From IMG/VR virus record IMGVR_UViG_3300025087_000001, positions 1 through 64,000 of that record: a stretch of 64,000 bases of DNA; one strand, given 5' to 3'. The translations under genes were made by a program, and so were the position numbers. The stretch comes from a virus. The notes beneath the pieces are model-generated. The model saw nothing but the letters and a program-made list of their open reading frames with translations, was not told the origin of the DNA and searched no databases. Positions 25,314-34,936 of this stretch are shown here, piece after piece (position 1 is the first letter of the stretch; each line of letters begins with the position of its first letter).

Positions 25314-26932
25314 CTTATACCTAAGCAGAATTTATATAGTTGTTCTTTGATAAATTGTTCTTTATTTTTGATAGTGTATGGAATTCTGATAAGATGAACT
25401 CCTTTTTCTAAACAAAGTTTATTTTTAAGTTGGTCACGGTTTTGTTGTTTTTCAAGGGAATCGTTCTTGTTCTTAATCCTAAAATGCTTCTTAAAGTGAA
25501 ACTCTCCGTCATATTCAAAAGCTAATTTCAACTCTTCGCAATACCCATCTAACTCCAATTTTTTACCCGTCTCTGGATTAATAAGCCAATAAGGTTTTTT
25601 AGTAGGGAATGGTTTGTTAGTTATCTTTTCAAATACAGATCTACAAATTTCTTCTTGAATAAAATTTCTACAATGTGGACAGCGACCTCCGTGCTTAAAC
25701 TTATTAAAAGTAGTTCGATAAAGGTGCTTTTTTTCACATAAAATAGATATCTTTTTGTTAGATCCATTGTATTCAGAAACCAGTTGGTTATTATAATTTT
25801 TTATATAATCACTTACGAAGTTCCAAGAATATTTTACAACATTGGCACATACCGGACACCTTCCTTTATTACTACCAATCCAACTACCCAAGGAACTTGT
25901 ATATTGATGACCACTTGGGCATTTAATATTTAATTTAGTATTGTGATTCCTATATTCGTTAGATAATAACTCATAACCTTCTGCTCTATACAATTCTTTT
26001 ACTTGATCTATTGTTCTAGGTACATTATTGGCACAATATGGGCAACGAGTATTGCCATGTTTAAAAGCTGAAAAACTTGCCCAATATTCGTGGCCATAAT
26101 TACATTTAATTTTTAACTTTTTTATTCCATTTATGTATTCTGTAGAAAGCAATTCGTAATTTCTTTCTACAATATATTTCTTAACATACTCTATGGGATG
26201 TTTTTGTTTACCAAAGCAAGTTCCGCATCTGTGGCCAGCCAAAAAACTTCCAATGCTTATTTTAATATTATGGCCAGAGGGGCACACAACGGACAGTAGT
26301 GTGCGGTTATTGGTATATTGAGTACTTAATAATAAATAATTATATTTTAACAACACTTCTCTGGCGTATTCTATTGTGTGTTTTTTACATCTCCTGCATA
26401 TTGGACATCTAGTTCCTAACTTAAAATGATTAAAATCAACAAAATAATCGTGTCCTTTGGGGCATAATGTATGTAATTTATTGTGAGCATTGGTGTACGA
26501 ATGAGATTTTAATAGATATCCAGTTAATTCAATATAGTTCTTAACGTATTCATAATCAATTTTTTGGCGATCTTCACATATTATACACCTACATCCTCTA
26601 CTGAAAGCATTGTAACTCATATTTATTATGTGGTTATTTGGACACTTTATTTCTAAATCTGTGTGTGAATTAGTATACCCTACAGATAGTAGGGTATAGC
26701 TGCAAGATTCTAACTTAGCCCGCACTTGTTCAAGGGTAAATTTAATTCCACCACAACAGTGTGGACATCTTTTACCAGAAATAAAATTATTAAATCTAAC
26801 AGAATAAATATGTTGTTTATTACATTGAACCAATATATTGGTATGGTTATTAATGTATTCAGTAGATATTAATCTATATCCAAAATTTTCAATATATTGT
26901 CTTACTTTTTCTAAAGTCAATTTTTTAGACAT
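25310..26932 (-). CDS. Vsr-like endonuclease with seven zinc-binding repeats (likely homing type)
   Basis: 540 residues. Seven ~62-residue repeats, each with YxLLSxxYxN, then C-x4-H and C-x2-C (for example KCPSGH ... RCPVC), cover residues 1-420 and suit zinc-binding DNA contacts. The C-terminal ~110 residues form a Vsr/EDxHD-type nuclease: LELDGYCEELKLAFEYDGE, then HF and a basic helix with HLIRIPYT. It is free-standing between tail genes, with its own promoter and a terminator behind, typical of a mobile nuclease inserted in a phage. Converges with the orphan gene, overlapping by 4 nt. Confidence 0.85.
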   Translation of the reverse strand: MSKKLTLEKVRQYIENFGYRLISTEYINNHTNILVQCNKQHIYSVRFNNFISGKRCPHCCGGIKFTLEQVRAKLESCSYTLLSVGYTNSHTDLEIKCPNNHIINMSYNAFSRGCRCIICEDRQKIDYEYVKNYIELTGYLLKSHSYTNAHNKLHTLCPKGHDYFVDFNHFKLGTRCPICRRCKKHTIEYAREVLLKYNYLLLSTQYTNNRTLLSVVCPSGHNIKISIGSFLAGHRCGTCFGKQKHPIEYVKKYIVERNYELLSTEYINGIKKLKIKCNYGHEYWASFSAFKHGNTRCPYCANNVPRTIDQVKELYRAEGYELLSNEYRNHNTKLNIKCPSGHQYTSSLGSWIGSNKGRCPVCANVVKYSWNFVSDYIKNYNNQLVSEYNGSNKKISILCEKKHLYRTTFNKFKHGGRCPHCRNFIQEEICRSVFEKITNKPFPTKKPYWLINPETGKKLELDGYCEELKLAFEYDGEFHFKKHFRIKNKNDSLEKQQNRDQLKNKLCLEKGVHLIRIPYTIKNKEQFIKEQLYKFCLGIS

Positions 26933-26951
26933 ATTTTTAATACCTTACTAT

Positions 26952-26962
26952 ATTATACCATA
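26952..26962 (-). promoter_or_regulatory. Extended -10 promoter TATGGTATAAT
   Basis: On the minus strand TATGGTATAAT ends 20 nt before the nuclease start. It is the same TRTG-n-TATAAT plan used for other early-type genes here and lies just behind the tail-gene terminator. Confidence 0.75.
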
Positions 26963-26970
26963 AAAAAACA

Positions 26971-26996
26971 AAAGGAGCGGCAGAAATCGCTCCTTT
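26971..26996 (-). terminator. Rho-independent terminator after tail gene
   Basis: AAAGGAGCG, 8-nt loop, CGCTCCTTT: a 9-bp stem with a U-tract on either strand. On the minus strand it ends the transcript of the gene at 27027-28922 and insulates the nuclease gene from tail transcription. Confidence 0.9.
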
Positions 26997-27026
26997 TTTA
27001 AAAATAAATTAATAGTTAAATAAAAA

Positions 27027-28922
27027 CTAGTTAATTCCTAGGATTTGAGATTGTTTTATTTCAATAATTCCAACTGTTTTAACTTGAGCGCACCAAACCG
27101 ATGCATCGTTAGAACTAAATGTTAACTGAGTGGCAACATCAAATGCACCTGAATCACCCAAAAATATAGGTAAGCCAACTTCACTAGATTCAAAAGAACT
27201 GTCTGAGGATTGGAGAGTTGCTTCCCCTAAAATAATAACAGGAACATTTGATCCTATTTCTATAGCTGAAGCCGTTCGGTTTTGAGCTAGTCCAATAACG
27301 TAAATTGTATTGGTTTCAGATCCAGCGGCTCCGGCTGGTTTGGATGCTAAATATACCCTACCGGCTGTTTCCGATGACAACGCATACCTAACAAGTCTGG
27401 AGGAATTGGCTGGAACTTGAAATCCTGCCACGCATGTTTTTTCTATCTTATTAGAAGATGCAGATGCTCCTTCTACTGCGGTTTCGAGGCTCTGTAATGC
27501 TGATTTAATTGTAGAAGAATCAGCAATTGTTGATCCTGTAAATGTACCTAAATGTTCTGCATTAACGGCAACACCAGAAAGAGTTACTAAATCATCAACA
27601 TCGGCTTGAGCGTCACTAGCAGCACTAGCAGCAGCATTAGCATTAGCGTCAATTTTCTGAATAGCACTTAATAAACTATCATCAGCAGTTACTGTTCCCA
27701 CTCCACTAGTAAAACCAGTCAATACTTTGCCAATTACAGCAGCGTTACTTAAAGTAACCGCACCAGCGTCACTAATAGTTGCTTCACTAGACATTGCGAC
27801 AGCAGATGCAATTCCAGAAGCATTGTAAACTATAATATTAGCAGCAGTACTTGTAGCAAATTTTACATCAAAAACGTCTTTAGTTAAAAGACCAGAAGCG
27901 GTAGTTGATTCAAAATATTTAGATGACCAGGAAGATCCTCCCCAAACGTAAAGCTTATTCGCTTCGTCATCAACAGCAATAAAAGTACCGACACTTGGAG
28001 TAACGGCAATCCAAGATGTTCCGTTAAATTCGACAATATCACCAGCAGAAGCACCATCATAATCAGCATGGGGAGCGCCGCCATCATGAGATAAAATATA
28101 TCTATCACCAGTTACTTCGGTAGCTGGAGCCGCTGTGTTATCGGCCACATAACTTAAAGCAGATTCTTGCCATTCAAAGTTATTTATAACACCTTGGGTA
28201 TTTGACAAGGATGTTTCTAAATCTTGTAATGCTTGTTTAATAGTTCTACTATCTTCAATAATAGCACCGGTAAACGTACCTAAATGTGTACTTGCAGCAG
28301 CTACACCAGACAGTGTAGTTAAATTAGCAATATGTCCTAAATCTACGTTTGCATCTGGCATTGTAATTGTTCTAACGGTAGATTCGGAAATTCCACTAGC
28401 TTCAAATGCAATTTTCTTAGAAGCGGTAGTGTTGTCAGAAATTCTAAAAACAGCATCGCTAAAATCAGAACCTAAAGCCGTTCCAATTGCACTATCAATT
28501 GCAGCTAAGTGAGAAGCAACAATAGCAGGAGAAGCTGGGGTGTAATTAGTTGGGGTAGCGGCTAAAGCACCAATCGCTGTGTCTAAATCTTGAATTGCAG
28601 CTTCAACAGTATCGGAAGCGGCTTGAATATTCTTTTTAGAACCATCGGCATATTCAAAATCAATTTCAGTAGCATCGTGTTTTGAAGCTTCACCATTTAA
28701 GTGAGTTGAAATAGCACTAGCATTAGTAGCAATTCCACCCAAATCTACGTTGGCATTTGGCATTGTAATAGTTCTAGCTGCATCTAAAGCTGAAACATCA
28801 AATGTAGCATAATTGGTTTCTCCACCAATCTTTACGTTACCTAAAATTAAAGTGTTTGTTGATAAATCAACATTACGGTTTAACCCGTTGATAAGACGTG
28901 ATAAAATTTTAAAATCGGCCAT
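27027..28922 (-). CDS. Tail fibre-like structural protein with internal repeats
   Basis: 631 residues, Ala/Ser/Thr-rich. Internal duplications: ARTITMPNANVDLG and VRTITMPDANVDLG; and LTTLSGVAAASTHLGTFTG and LVTLSGVAVNAEHLGTFTG followed by a shared helix (IKxALQxLETxxxx). N-terminal MADFKILSRLINGLNR looks like a docking segment. Repeated rod-like units fit a trimeric fibre. AGGAGG precedes the ATG. Confidence 0.78.
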   Translation of the reverse strand: MADFKILSRLINGLNRNVDLSTNTLILGNVKIGGETNYATFDVSALDAARTITMPNANVDLGGIATNASAISTHLNGEASKHDATEIDFEYADGSKKNIQAASDTVEAAIQDLDTAIGALAATPTNYTPASPAIVASHLAAIDSAIGTALGSDFSDAVFRISDNTTASKKIAFEASGISESTVRTITMPDANVDLGHIANLTTLSGVAAASTHLGTFTGAIIEDSRTIKQALQDLETSLSNTQGVINNFEWQESALSYVADNTAAPATEVTGDRYILSHDGGAPHADYDGASAGDIVEFNGTSWIAVTPSVGTFIAVDDEANKLYVWGGSSWSSKYFESTTASGLLTKDVFDVKFATSTAANIIVYNASGIASAVAMSSEATISDAGAVTLSNAAVIGKVLTGFTSGVGTVTADDSLLSAIQKIDANANAAASAASDAQADVDDLVTLSGVAVNAEHLGTFTGSTIADSSTIKSALQSLETAVEGASASSNKIEKTCVAGFQVPANSSRLVRYALSSETAGRVYLASKPAGAAGSETNTIYVIGLAQNRTASAIEIGSNVPVIILGEATLQSSDSSFESSEVGLPIFLGDSGAFDVATQLTFSSNDASVWCAQVKTVGIIEIKQSQILGIN

Positions 28923-28933
28923 ATAACCTCCTG

Positions 28934-28953
28934 TAATTACGTCATTGTAATTA
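28934..28953 (-). promoter_or_regulatory. Leader stem-loop just upstream of the ribosome-binding site
   Basis: TAATTAC and GTAATTA (7-bp perfect inverted repeat, 6-nt loop) precede CAGGAGG on the minus strand of the 27027-28922 gene. It may stabilise the mRNA 5' end or gate translation; an operator is also possible. Confidence 0.4.
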
Positions 28954-28961
28954 TGTTATTT

Positions 28962-29150
28962 TTATTTTTCTTCTATGAGAAACTGCATCCTTACTTTTAA
29001 TCCATAAATGTCTAATAATTTATTTGCTTCTGTAACGGTAGAGTCTATCAATTCTCTAATTCTTCCACCTAATTTTTCTTCAATCAGTTGAAGCTGCTCT
29101 TCGCTCATTTTAGATAATTGTTCTTCACTTACTTTCCTTACTCTTTCCAT
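28962..29150 (-). CDS. Small helical tail-cluster protein
   Basis: 62 residues, repeated SEEQLxKMSEEQLQLIEEKL heptad-like sequence, so a short coiled coil. Lies between two structural genes with close spacing. Possibly a chaperone or minor structural component. Confidence 0.68.
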   Translation of the reverse strand: MERVRKVSEEQLSKMSEEQLQLIEEKLGGRIRELIDSTVTEANKLLDIYGLKVRMQFLIEEK

Positions 29151-29152
29151 AT

Positions 29153-29596
29153 TTACTCCAATTGACCTTCAACTTCCATATCTATTACTAAATCCTTTTT
29201 TAATGGGTCACTTAAATTTTTAGCTATTATTCCTACCCTAACAATAAAATCACCAGACACAAAACCACCAACACCAACGGAAGGTGCAATATTTGTTAAC
29301 GAGCCCAATTTAGAAACATAGATAACATCGCTATAATCAAAAGAAAGGGAAACGTCTTTTAATCTTCCATTGGAAATATATTCTACTGGTTGTCCATCTG
29401 CCGAATCTTCTCTAACTACAGCGAAGGAAGCTCTGGCACTTGCTTCATTTGAAACGTCAATTATATCGACCTCACCAGAAGTATGATTAATAGATACGGG
29501 AGTAGCTTTGTTTAAGGAACTACCTGTAGAGTTCAAACCTTCGTCACCTTGTGGTGCTGTACTGATTGATCCCGCTAAACTTCTTGAATATGTCAT
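29153..29596 (-). CDS. Tail-cluster structural protein
   Basis: 147 residues, beta-rich with Gly/Ser, no Cys. Starts MTYSRSLAGSISTAPQG; ends in an alternating hydrophobic pattern (LKKDLVIDMEVEGQLE). Between fibre genes in the same transcript, two bases from the next gene. Minor tail or fibre-connector protein by position. Confidence 0.68.
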   Translation of the reverse strand: MTYSRSLAGSISTAPQGDEGLNSTGSSLNKATPVSINHTSGEVDIIDVSNEASARASFAVVREDSADGQPVEYISNGRLKDVSLSFDYSDVIYVSKLGSLTNIAPSVGVGGFVSGDFIVRVGIIAKNLSDPLKKDLVIDMEVEGQLE

Positions 29597-29605
29597 AATT
29601 AATTC

Positions 29606-32600
29606 CTATATAATAAACCAATTAAATCCATCGCATACGTATGTGAAGGATGACCACTGTGCCTGAATTTCGTTTACGGCCGAGTTGTATGTGGCGCCTA
29701 CCATGTCGTCTATCGCCTCAGCACCCTCAGCTCTTATCCTTACATAGCCAATTCCAGCATCGATTTTTTTGACCACTATGGTACGACCATTATTTGCACT
29801 AGCGGTAGGTAGCGTCATCAACCTATCACTTGCCCCAGTCGTTACCAATAATACATCGTAACCATCAATATCTGTAATTACATAATCGGCGCTATTAATA
29901 TGTTGTACATTTTTAGAAGTACTGCCACTTGCCGCAATAACTATCTCATTGGTATTTTCAGTAATGATTATATTTGCACCCGACACTAACGTTCTAAATA
30001 ATAAATTCACACCAGACTTGGTTTGGTAAACCTCTGCCCCAGTACCAACATTTACACCAGCATTGCTCTCACCACTCGATAGAGTTCCAACACCGGTATA
30101 GCCACCATTAACTTTAATTCTAATATCTAATATGTCTCCGATTACTAAATCAATGTCTATTTGGAATTGATTATTAGCAGAACCTACAGGACCTAATTCT
30201 ATAAAGTCAACCCCATTTAATAATGGTATTCCATTTAAGTAAACATCTAAAACGCCCTTTCCAACTACATAACCTTGTGGGCTTCCACTATCTCTGGAGT
30301 CATCTGGTAAGGTAATAGCTGTACCGGCACTTATAGGCCCGGTCAATTCATTATCGGTAGAGGGAGCTCCCGCTATAATATATATAGGTTCTTGGTAAGC
30401 ATTAGAAGCCAAAACTTCAGAAAATGCGCTTAAACTTGGATTATCACCATCTATTAATTCCTGACCATCCCACAACCAAACTGTAGTATCTGCAAGTCTA
30501 TAGGCAAATATAAAAACATTTTCATTTAATGGGCAAGATCCAATACTAACAATTGTTAAATTTGATAAATCGATAGATGACGATGCGTTTCTATCTATCG
30601 TAAAATAAGCAACTTGATTTACGGCTAACGACACTGGACCGTTAGTTAATTCAATTGTCATATTGTTGGATGAACTTGGAATGGAAATATAAAGATATGG
30701 AGTAGTTACGTTACCATCTTCATCTGTATTAGCAAAACCGATTTCTTGATTTGCTCCATTCGTTGCCTTAGCGCAAGACTTATAATCTGGAGTAAAGCCA
30801 ATAGTTTTATCTTGGGCTTTATCGGCCATCATAGCCGTCAATCTTGCCGCCCTTCGTGTTAGATTCTCACCTTCGATGGTGTTATAATTTTGTTGATTAA
30901 ATTTAGTACTTACATCTCCTTCCGTAGGAATTGTAATGTAAAATGCCCCGCCCATATTTCCATTACTTGCATCGGCAGGTGTTCCATTATTTGCATCTTC
31001 TATTGTAACTACGTTATTACTTACAGTTGCAGTAAAATCAGCTAGGGCTTCTATTACTAATTGAGTCTTAGTAGCAACTTGATTTTCAGTATCTCCACTT
31101 GCAGATAAATCAACTTGAACACCTGTTCTACCTACTATTGCTGGATCCACACCAACACTATTAAAGGTATACCAAACATAATACTGAGTTCCACCAGCAG
31201 ATTCAATCAACCAATATTGACCAGCAGCTATTTTAGATTGTGCATCAAATTCTACTTCGGTAACTTCTTTAATATTAACCGAACCAGAATAATTTGGGTC
31301 ACTATCGCTTTCACTTCTAGAACCAATATAGTCCAATAAAGCTTGTGGAACTTCATCACTAATTTGAACGCTTTCACCTTGCTCTAATTCTCCAGAGCCC
31401 CCACCCATTCTAATATAAATCTTAGCAATACTGGCCCCATTATCGTCTCTAAAAAATAACCAATAAACATTGCCATCAAAAGGAACATCTTCTCTATCGG
31501 CTATTTTAATATGTCTTTTTGTTGAGGGAGAAGCACTTGTTTCGTACCAACCCCAAGTATAAACAGCATTATCACCAGCAGATCCGGTTGATAATTCTTG
31601 ATAATTAACAGTTAGTGTAACTTGAGAAACAGAATCTACCGTCAATATTTGGTAGTATTTTGATTTATTTGCCGAACCTAACTTAATAAAATCACCAGCA
31701 GTTACGTTATTGGTCCAAGAAACGGCGCCCACAGAAGAAACTACAGCACTTCCATTAGTAAATATTAAATTAGGTGTTATCTCAACATCTCTTTCTAACT
31801 CTAAATAAGCAACTTCGCCGTCGGCTAATGTTATGTGGTTAGAGGTTAAATTAGCTAAAACTCTAAAGCTTAATCTACTTCCAATTAATCTTAAATAAAA
31901 ATCTCTATCCCAGTTGATCTGGCCAGCAACAGATTCGCTATGAAAAAAAGAACCCCTACCGGTCATTTTTAAATTTGCCAAATCAGCATATAAATCATCT
32001 ATACTGATATTACTTGTTAGGGTGTTCCATCTTGGAGTTCCCTTAATTAATTTAAACTCTGTCATTATAGCGTCCATCCACTCTTTTAATGACATAATTT
32101 GCTTATCGCCGCCCCTAAATGGAGAGGTTGAAGAGGATGATTGCCAATGATTTTCCGTTCTACCTTCTGTATGGTTGGTCCAAGGATATTCATAATCAGG
32201 ATTTGGAGTATTAACCCCAGCAGTGCCTAATCTAAATAACATAGGTCTTTGATCAATAACACTTAAGACATTATTTGCACTATCTGTCTCAACAATAGCT
32301 ATTGGTAGTACGTTACTAGCATATATAGAGGATGTGATAACTATTGTGTAGTTTAAAATCTGAGCTAAGGGAAGGGTTTTAGTAGTTTCAGTTTGTGAAG
32401 TTGGGTTCCATAAATATACTTGAGACAGGGTTGTGTCGTCTACAGCTCGACTATATTCTAAACCAATATAGTTTAGAGAACTGGGGGTAAAACTACCATC
32501 TACCTTTTCATTTACTGTAGAATTAAGAATTTCATTAGCTGTTCCGTCTGGAACCATCAAAAAAGTACCCGATACTGTTGACTTACCATGTAATACAGAA

Positions 32601-32818
32601 CTATTTTCTACAATTAACTGTAGTCCATTAGCAGATGCTCCCACCGCACCTACCATATTGATTTCAAAACCTCTGGCAATATAGGATTGGCTTTCACCTA
32701 AAACTAACGAACTAAGTAACTCATCGAAATCATTAGAAACTGCTGATTCTATAGATCTCATATGAGGAACGTCCCAACGCATCTGATTAATTACATTAAA
32801 TCTTCGTCTAACAGCCAT
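29606..32818 (-). CDS. Large tail fibre / baseplate-attached adhesin
   Basis: 1070 residues. N-terminal helix (NVINQMRWDVPHMRSIESA) then long beta-repeat regions, including twice a VAYLELERD / VAYFTIDRN unit. A domain around residue 830-880 (AITLPDDS ... DVYLNG ... LVIGDILDIRI) matches the orphan protein at 24978. The C-terminus (QWSSFTYVCDGFNWFII) is typical of a fibre tip. Downstream of the baseplate genes, so it probably docks on the baseplate. Confidence 0.75.
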   Translation of the reverse strand: MAVRRRFNVINQMRWDVPHMRSIESAVSNDFDELLSSLVLGESQSYIARGFEINMVGAVGASANGLQLIVENSSVLHGKSTVSGTFLMVPDGTANEILNSTVNEKVDGSFTPSSLNYIGLEYSRAVDDTTLSQVYLWNPTSQTETTKTLPLAQILNYTIVITSSIYASNVLPIAIVETDSANNVLSVIDQRPMLFRLGTAGVNTPNPDYEYPWTNHTEGRTENHWQSSSSTSPFRGGDKQIMSLKEWMDAIMTEFKLIKGTPRWNTLTSNISIDDLYADLANLKMTGRGSFFHSESVAGQINWDRDFYLRLIGSRLSFRVLANLTSNHITLADGEVAYLELERDVEITPNLIFTNGSAVVSSVGAVSWTNNVTAGDFIKLGSANKSKYYQILTVDSVSQVTLTVNYQELSTGSAGDNAVYTWGWYETSASPSTKRHIKIADREDVPFDGNVYWLFFRDDNGASIAKIYIRMGGGSGELEQGESVQISDEVPQALLDYIGSRSESDSDPNYSGSVNIKEVTEVEFDAQSKIAAGQYWLIESAGGTQYYVWYTFNSVGVDPAIVGRTGVQVDLSASGDTENQVATKTQLVIEALADFTATVSNNVVTIEDANNGTPADASNGNMGGAFYITIPTEGDVSTKFNQQNYNTIEGENLTRRAARLTAMMADKAQDKTIGFTPDYKSCAKATNGANQEIGFANTDEDGNVTTPYLYISIPSSSNNMTIELTNGPVSLAVNQVAYFTIDRNASSSIDLSNLTIVSIGSCPLNENVFIFAYRLADTTVWLWDGQELIDGDNPSLSAFSEVLASNAYQEPIYIIAGAPSTDNELTGPISAGTAITLPDDSRDSGSPQGYVVGKGVLDVYLNGIPLLNGVDFIELGPVGSANNQFQIDIDLVIGDILDIRIKVNGGYTGVGTLSSGESNAGVNVGTGAEVYQTKSGVNLLFRTLVSGANIIITENTNEIVIAASGSTSKNVQHINSADYVITDIDGYDVLLVTTGASDRLMTLPTASANNGRTIVVKKIDAGIGYVRIRAEGAEAIDDMVGATYNSAVNEIQAQWSSFTYVCDGFNWFII

Positions 32819-32847
32819 CTTATCCTCTTAATTATTTAGGTAGATAT

Positions 32848-32859
32848 ATCTTTAAAGAT
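32848..32859. promoter_or_regulatory. 12-bp palindrome ATCTTTAAAGAT
   Basis: Perfect palindrome 29 bp before the adhesin start; on the minus strand it is part of ATAACAATCTTTAA, a 14-nt exact match to plus-strand 43668-43681. Candidate regulatory site. Function unproven. Confidence 0.35.
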
Positions 32860-32880
32860 TGTTATTATTTTAATTATAAA

Positions 32881-33306
32881 TTAGTGTAAATCTAACTCAT
32901 TATATGGTATTATACCCTTGAAATTAAAGCTTAATTTTACAACGCCCTTGGCAACAACTTGAAGTTGTTCACTTGTTACTTTCATTTGAGGTATCCATAA
33001 AATATCCGAATCAGTGTGTCTATCTTTGATCCTCAAAGAAACATAGGGCGCATGTAAAATATCTTGAATTTTAGTTCTAAGATCATACCCTTGTAGTCCA
33101 CCAACAGACTTTAATTTAACACCAGAAATAGTACCTTGAATGCTTACTTTAGTAGTCACAATTTCCATCGGAAAAGCACTGTCAATACCATAAATTTCAC
33201 TTTCACCGTAATCTATCGTATATCTGATCTCTTGGGCGCATGGATAAACTTTACCACCTATATAAAGCTTAATATCAACCCCTTTCATGGTCACTGATTG
33301 AGTCAT
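32881..33306 (-). CDS. Tail-tube-like or baseplate protein
   Basis: 141 residues. Beta-rich with MKGVDIKLYIGGKVYPCAQ and YGIDSAFPMEIVTTKVSIQG, a layout like tail-tube (gp19/XkdM-type) fold proteins, some of which are baseplate hub or tube-end components. Encoded next to baseplate genes. By-eye fold call only. Confidence 0.55.
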   Translation of the reverse strand: MTQSVTMKGVDIKLYIGGKVYPCAQEIRYTIDYGESEIYGIDSAFPMEIVTTKVSIQGTISGVKLKSVGGLQGYDLRTKIQDILHAPYVSLRIKDRHTDSDILWIPQMKVTSEQLQVVAKGVVKLSFNFKGIIPYNELDLH

Positions 33307-33316
33307 TAAATTCTCC

Positions 33317-34936
33317 TTATTCTAAATCTTCGCCCCAAACCCAGTATTTTTCTGAATTCTCTGTATTCCACTTACCTAACCCGATGTCGTTCGGGTACAA
33401 AATCGTAATTACAACATTGATACCGGTAGCCGCTACTGTATTTATTAAATCCTCAGCATATAACCTGCCAGACACCACATCGGTTAAATAAAATGGATAA
33501 TCCTCACCATTTTTAGTAACAGTATATGAGTAATCTTGTGAAACTAAAGATATATTTGTTCCAATTGGATGTACATTTTGAAATCTATAGGATGGGTTGA
33601 TCATTAAGCTGTTATTTGAAGGTCTAGAAATATAAGGAACTGGGCCCTCTTCTTTACTAGTACCAAATCCAAATATCAAATGACCCTGATCGTCAGGAAA
33701 CTGAGACGAGTCGTCAACCGTAACGATTAATTCTGTATTGGAGTCAACCAATATAGTTGAATTACACTCTTCCCCGCCTATTAAATATGGCTTACTTTCG
33801 TCATATAAATATGGCCCAAAGGTATCGTCTAAATTTGAAGAACCAGACTCATGAAGATGTGCGGCTCCTTTTCTATTTCGACGAATTACCTTAGTAGTTG
33901 CCGGCATAAATATCTCTAACAGTCTAGATTCTGTTTGGTAAGCAGCCGCATAAGTAAAGTTTGACGCTAACGTTGCTCTTTGTGGTTGATAAAACAAAAT
34001 AGCAGTATCGTTTCCTTGCAATATTGTTTCAGCTATTCCATTTGGATTTTCAAACTCTACATAAGCTTCGGTAACTAATCCACCATTAACAGCAGATATT
34101 GTAAATGTCCCTCTATTTAAGAGATTAAAAGAAGTCCCGTATATATTAACATAGTCATCTTTTTTAACTTTACCAATAAAAGGATTAGGACCGCCTGACC
34201 AAGTAGCCCTTATTTTACCCCCAGATACTAAAGATAATGTCCATTGTGTTAATGCAACTCCAGCCGTCGGTCTTATTGCTGGAAACTTCAATGAATTCTG
34301 GGCCTTACCTCCGAATACTCTTATGGTTGAAGACGGGCCTATGGTTTCTGACATTAAAACAACATATGCTCCAGAACCATCATTTCTAGATATTGCGGAA
34401 CCGGTACGTCCTAATTTTCTCAAGCTTTTAGTTATAGCGTCTGCGACTTCCTGGGCTGTAGCTGCCGAAATATTGGTAAACTGAGAAGCGTCAAAAATCA
34501 CCTCTACTACTTCGCCGTCGTCAAATTGAATTTTTAAAGTATCTCCGTCTTCTAAAGCGTAAGGTTCAAATTCATTAGAAAACAAAGTAGCCTTGGTAAA
34601 TTCATCCCCATACATAATATTTAAAATATTTCCTATCAGGTCTCTTACTTGTTTCCTATTTGAAACTTCAATACCTAACTCTCTAAATACCTCATCGGAT
34701 AGTCCTACATTGTCTGGCCTAGTAAGATCTCTATCTGCCATTCTGGCATCCAAATACTTATCCACAGCAGTAACAATATATAACATATCATTAACAGCTT
34801 CTATATTAGAGATTAAATGAGAAGCACCTATAGATAGCGCCTCTAACACACTATCTGTTCGTGGACCTCGAATTGCAGGGTTAAGATAACTTCTCAGTCT
34901 TTTCTTTTGTTCTGAATTACTTTGATGATTGCTCAT
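33317..34936 (-). CDS. Baseplate structural protein
   Basis: 539 residues. Helical N-terminal ~100 residues, then beta domains including an NRGTFTISAVNGG unit that recurs in the neighbouring J-like protein. Start overlaps the J-like stop (TAATG), so translation is coupled. In contractile phages the gene after the J-like wedge protein encodes another wedge component (I or gp7/gp53 type); which one cannot be told. Confidence 0.7.
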   Translation of the reverse strand: MSNHQSNSEQKKRLRSYLNPAIRGPRTDSVLEALSIGASHLISNIEAVNDMLYIVTAVDKYLDARMADRDLTRPDNVGLSDEVFRELGIEVSNRKQVRDLIGNILNIMYGDEFTKATLFSNEFEPYALEDGDTLKIQFDDGEVVEVIFDASQFTNISAATAQEVADAITKSLRKLGRTGSAISRNDGSGAYVVLMSETIGPSSTIRVFGGKAQNSLKFPAIRPTAGVALTQWTLSLVSGGKIRATWSGGPNPFIGKVKKDDYVNIYGTSFNLLNRGTFTISAVNGGLVTEAYVEFENPNGIAETILQGNDTAILFYQPQRATLASNFTYAAAYQTESRLLEIFMPATTKVIRRNRKGAAHLHESGSSNLDDTFGPYLYDESKPYLIGGEECNSTILVDSNTELIVTVDDSSQFPDDQGHLIFGFGTSKEEGPVPYISRPSNNSLMINPSYRFQNVHPIGTNISLVSQDYSYTVTKNGEDYPFYLTDVVSGRLYAEDLINTVAATGINVVITILYPNDIGLGKWNTENSEKYWVWGEDLE

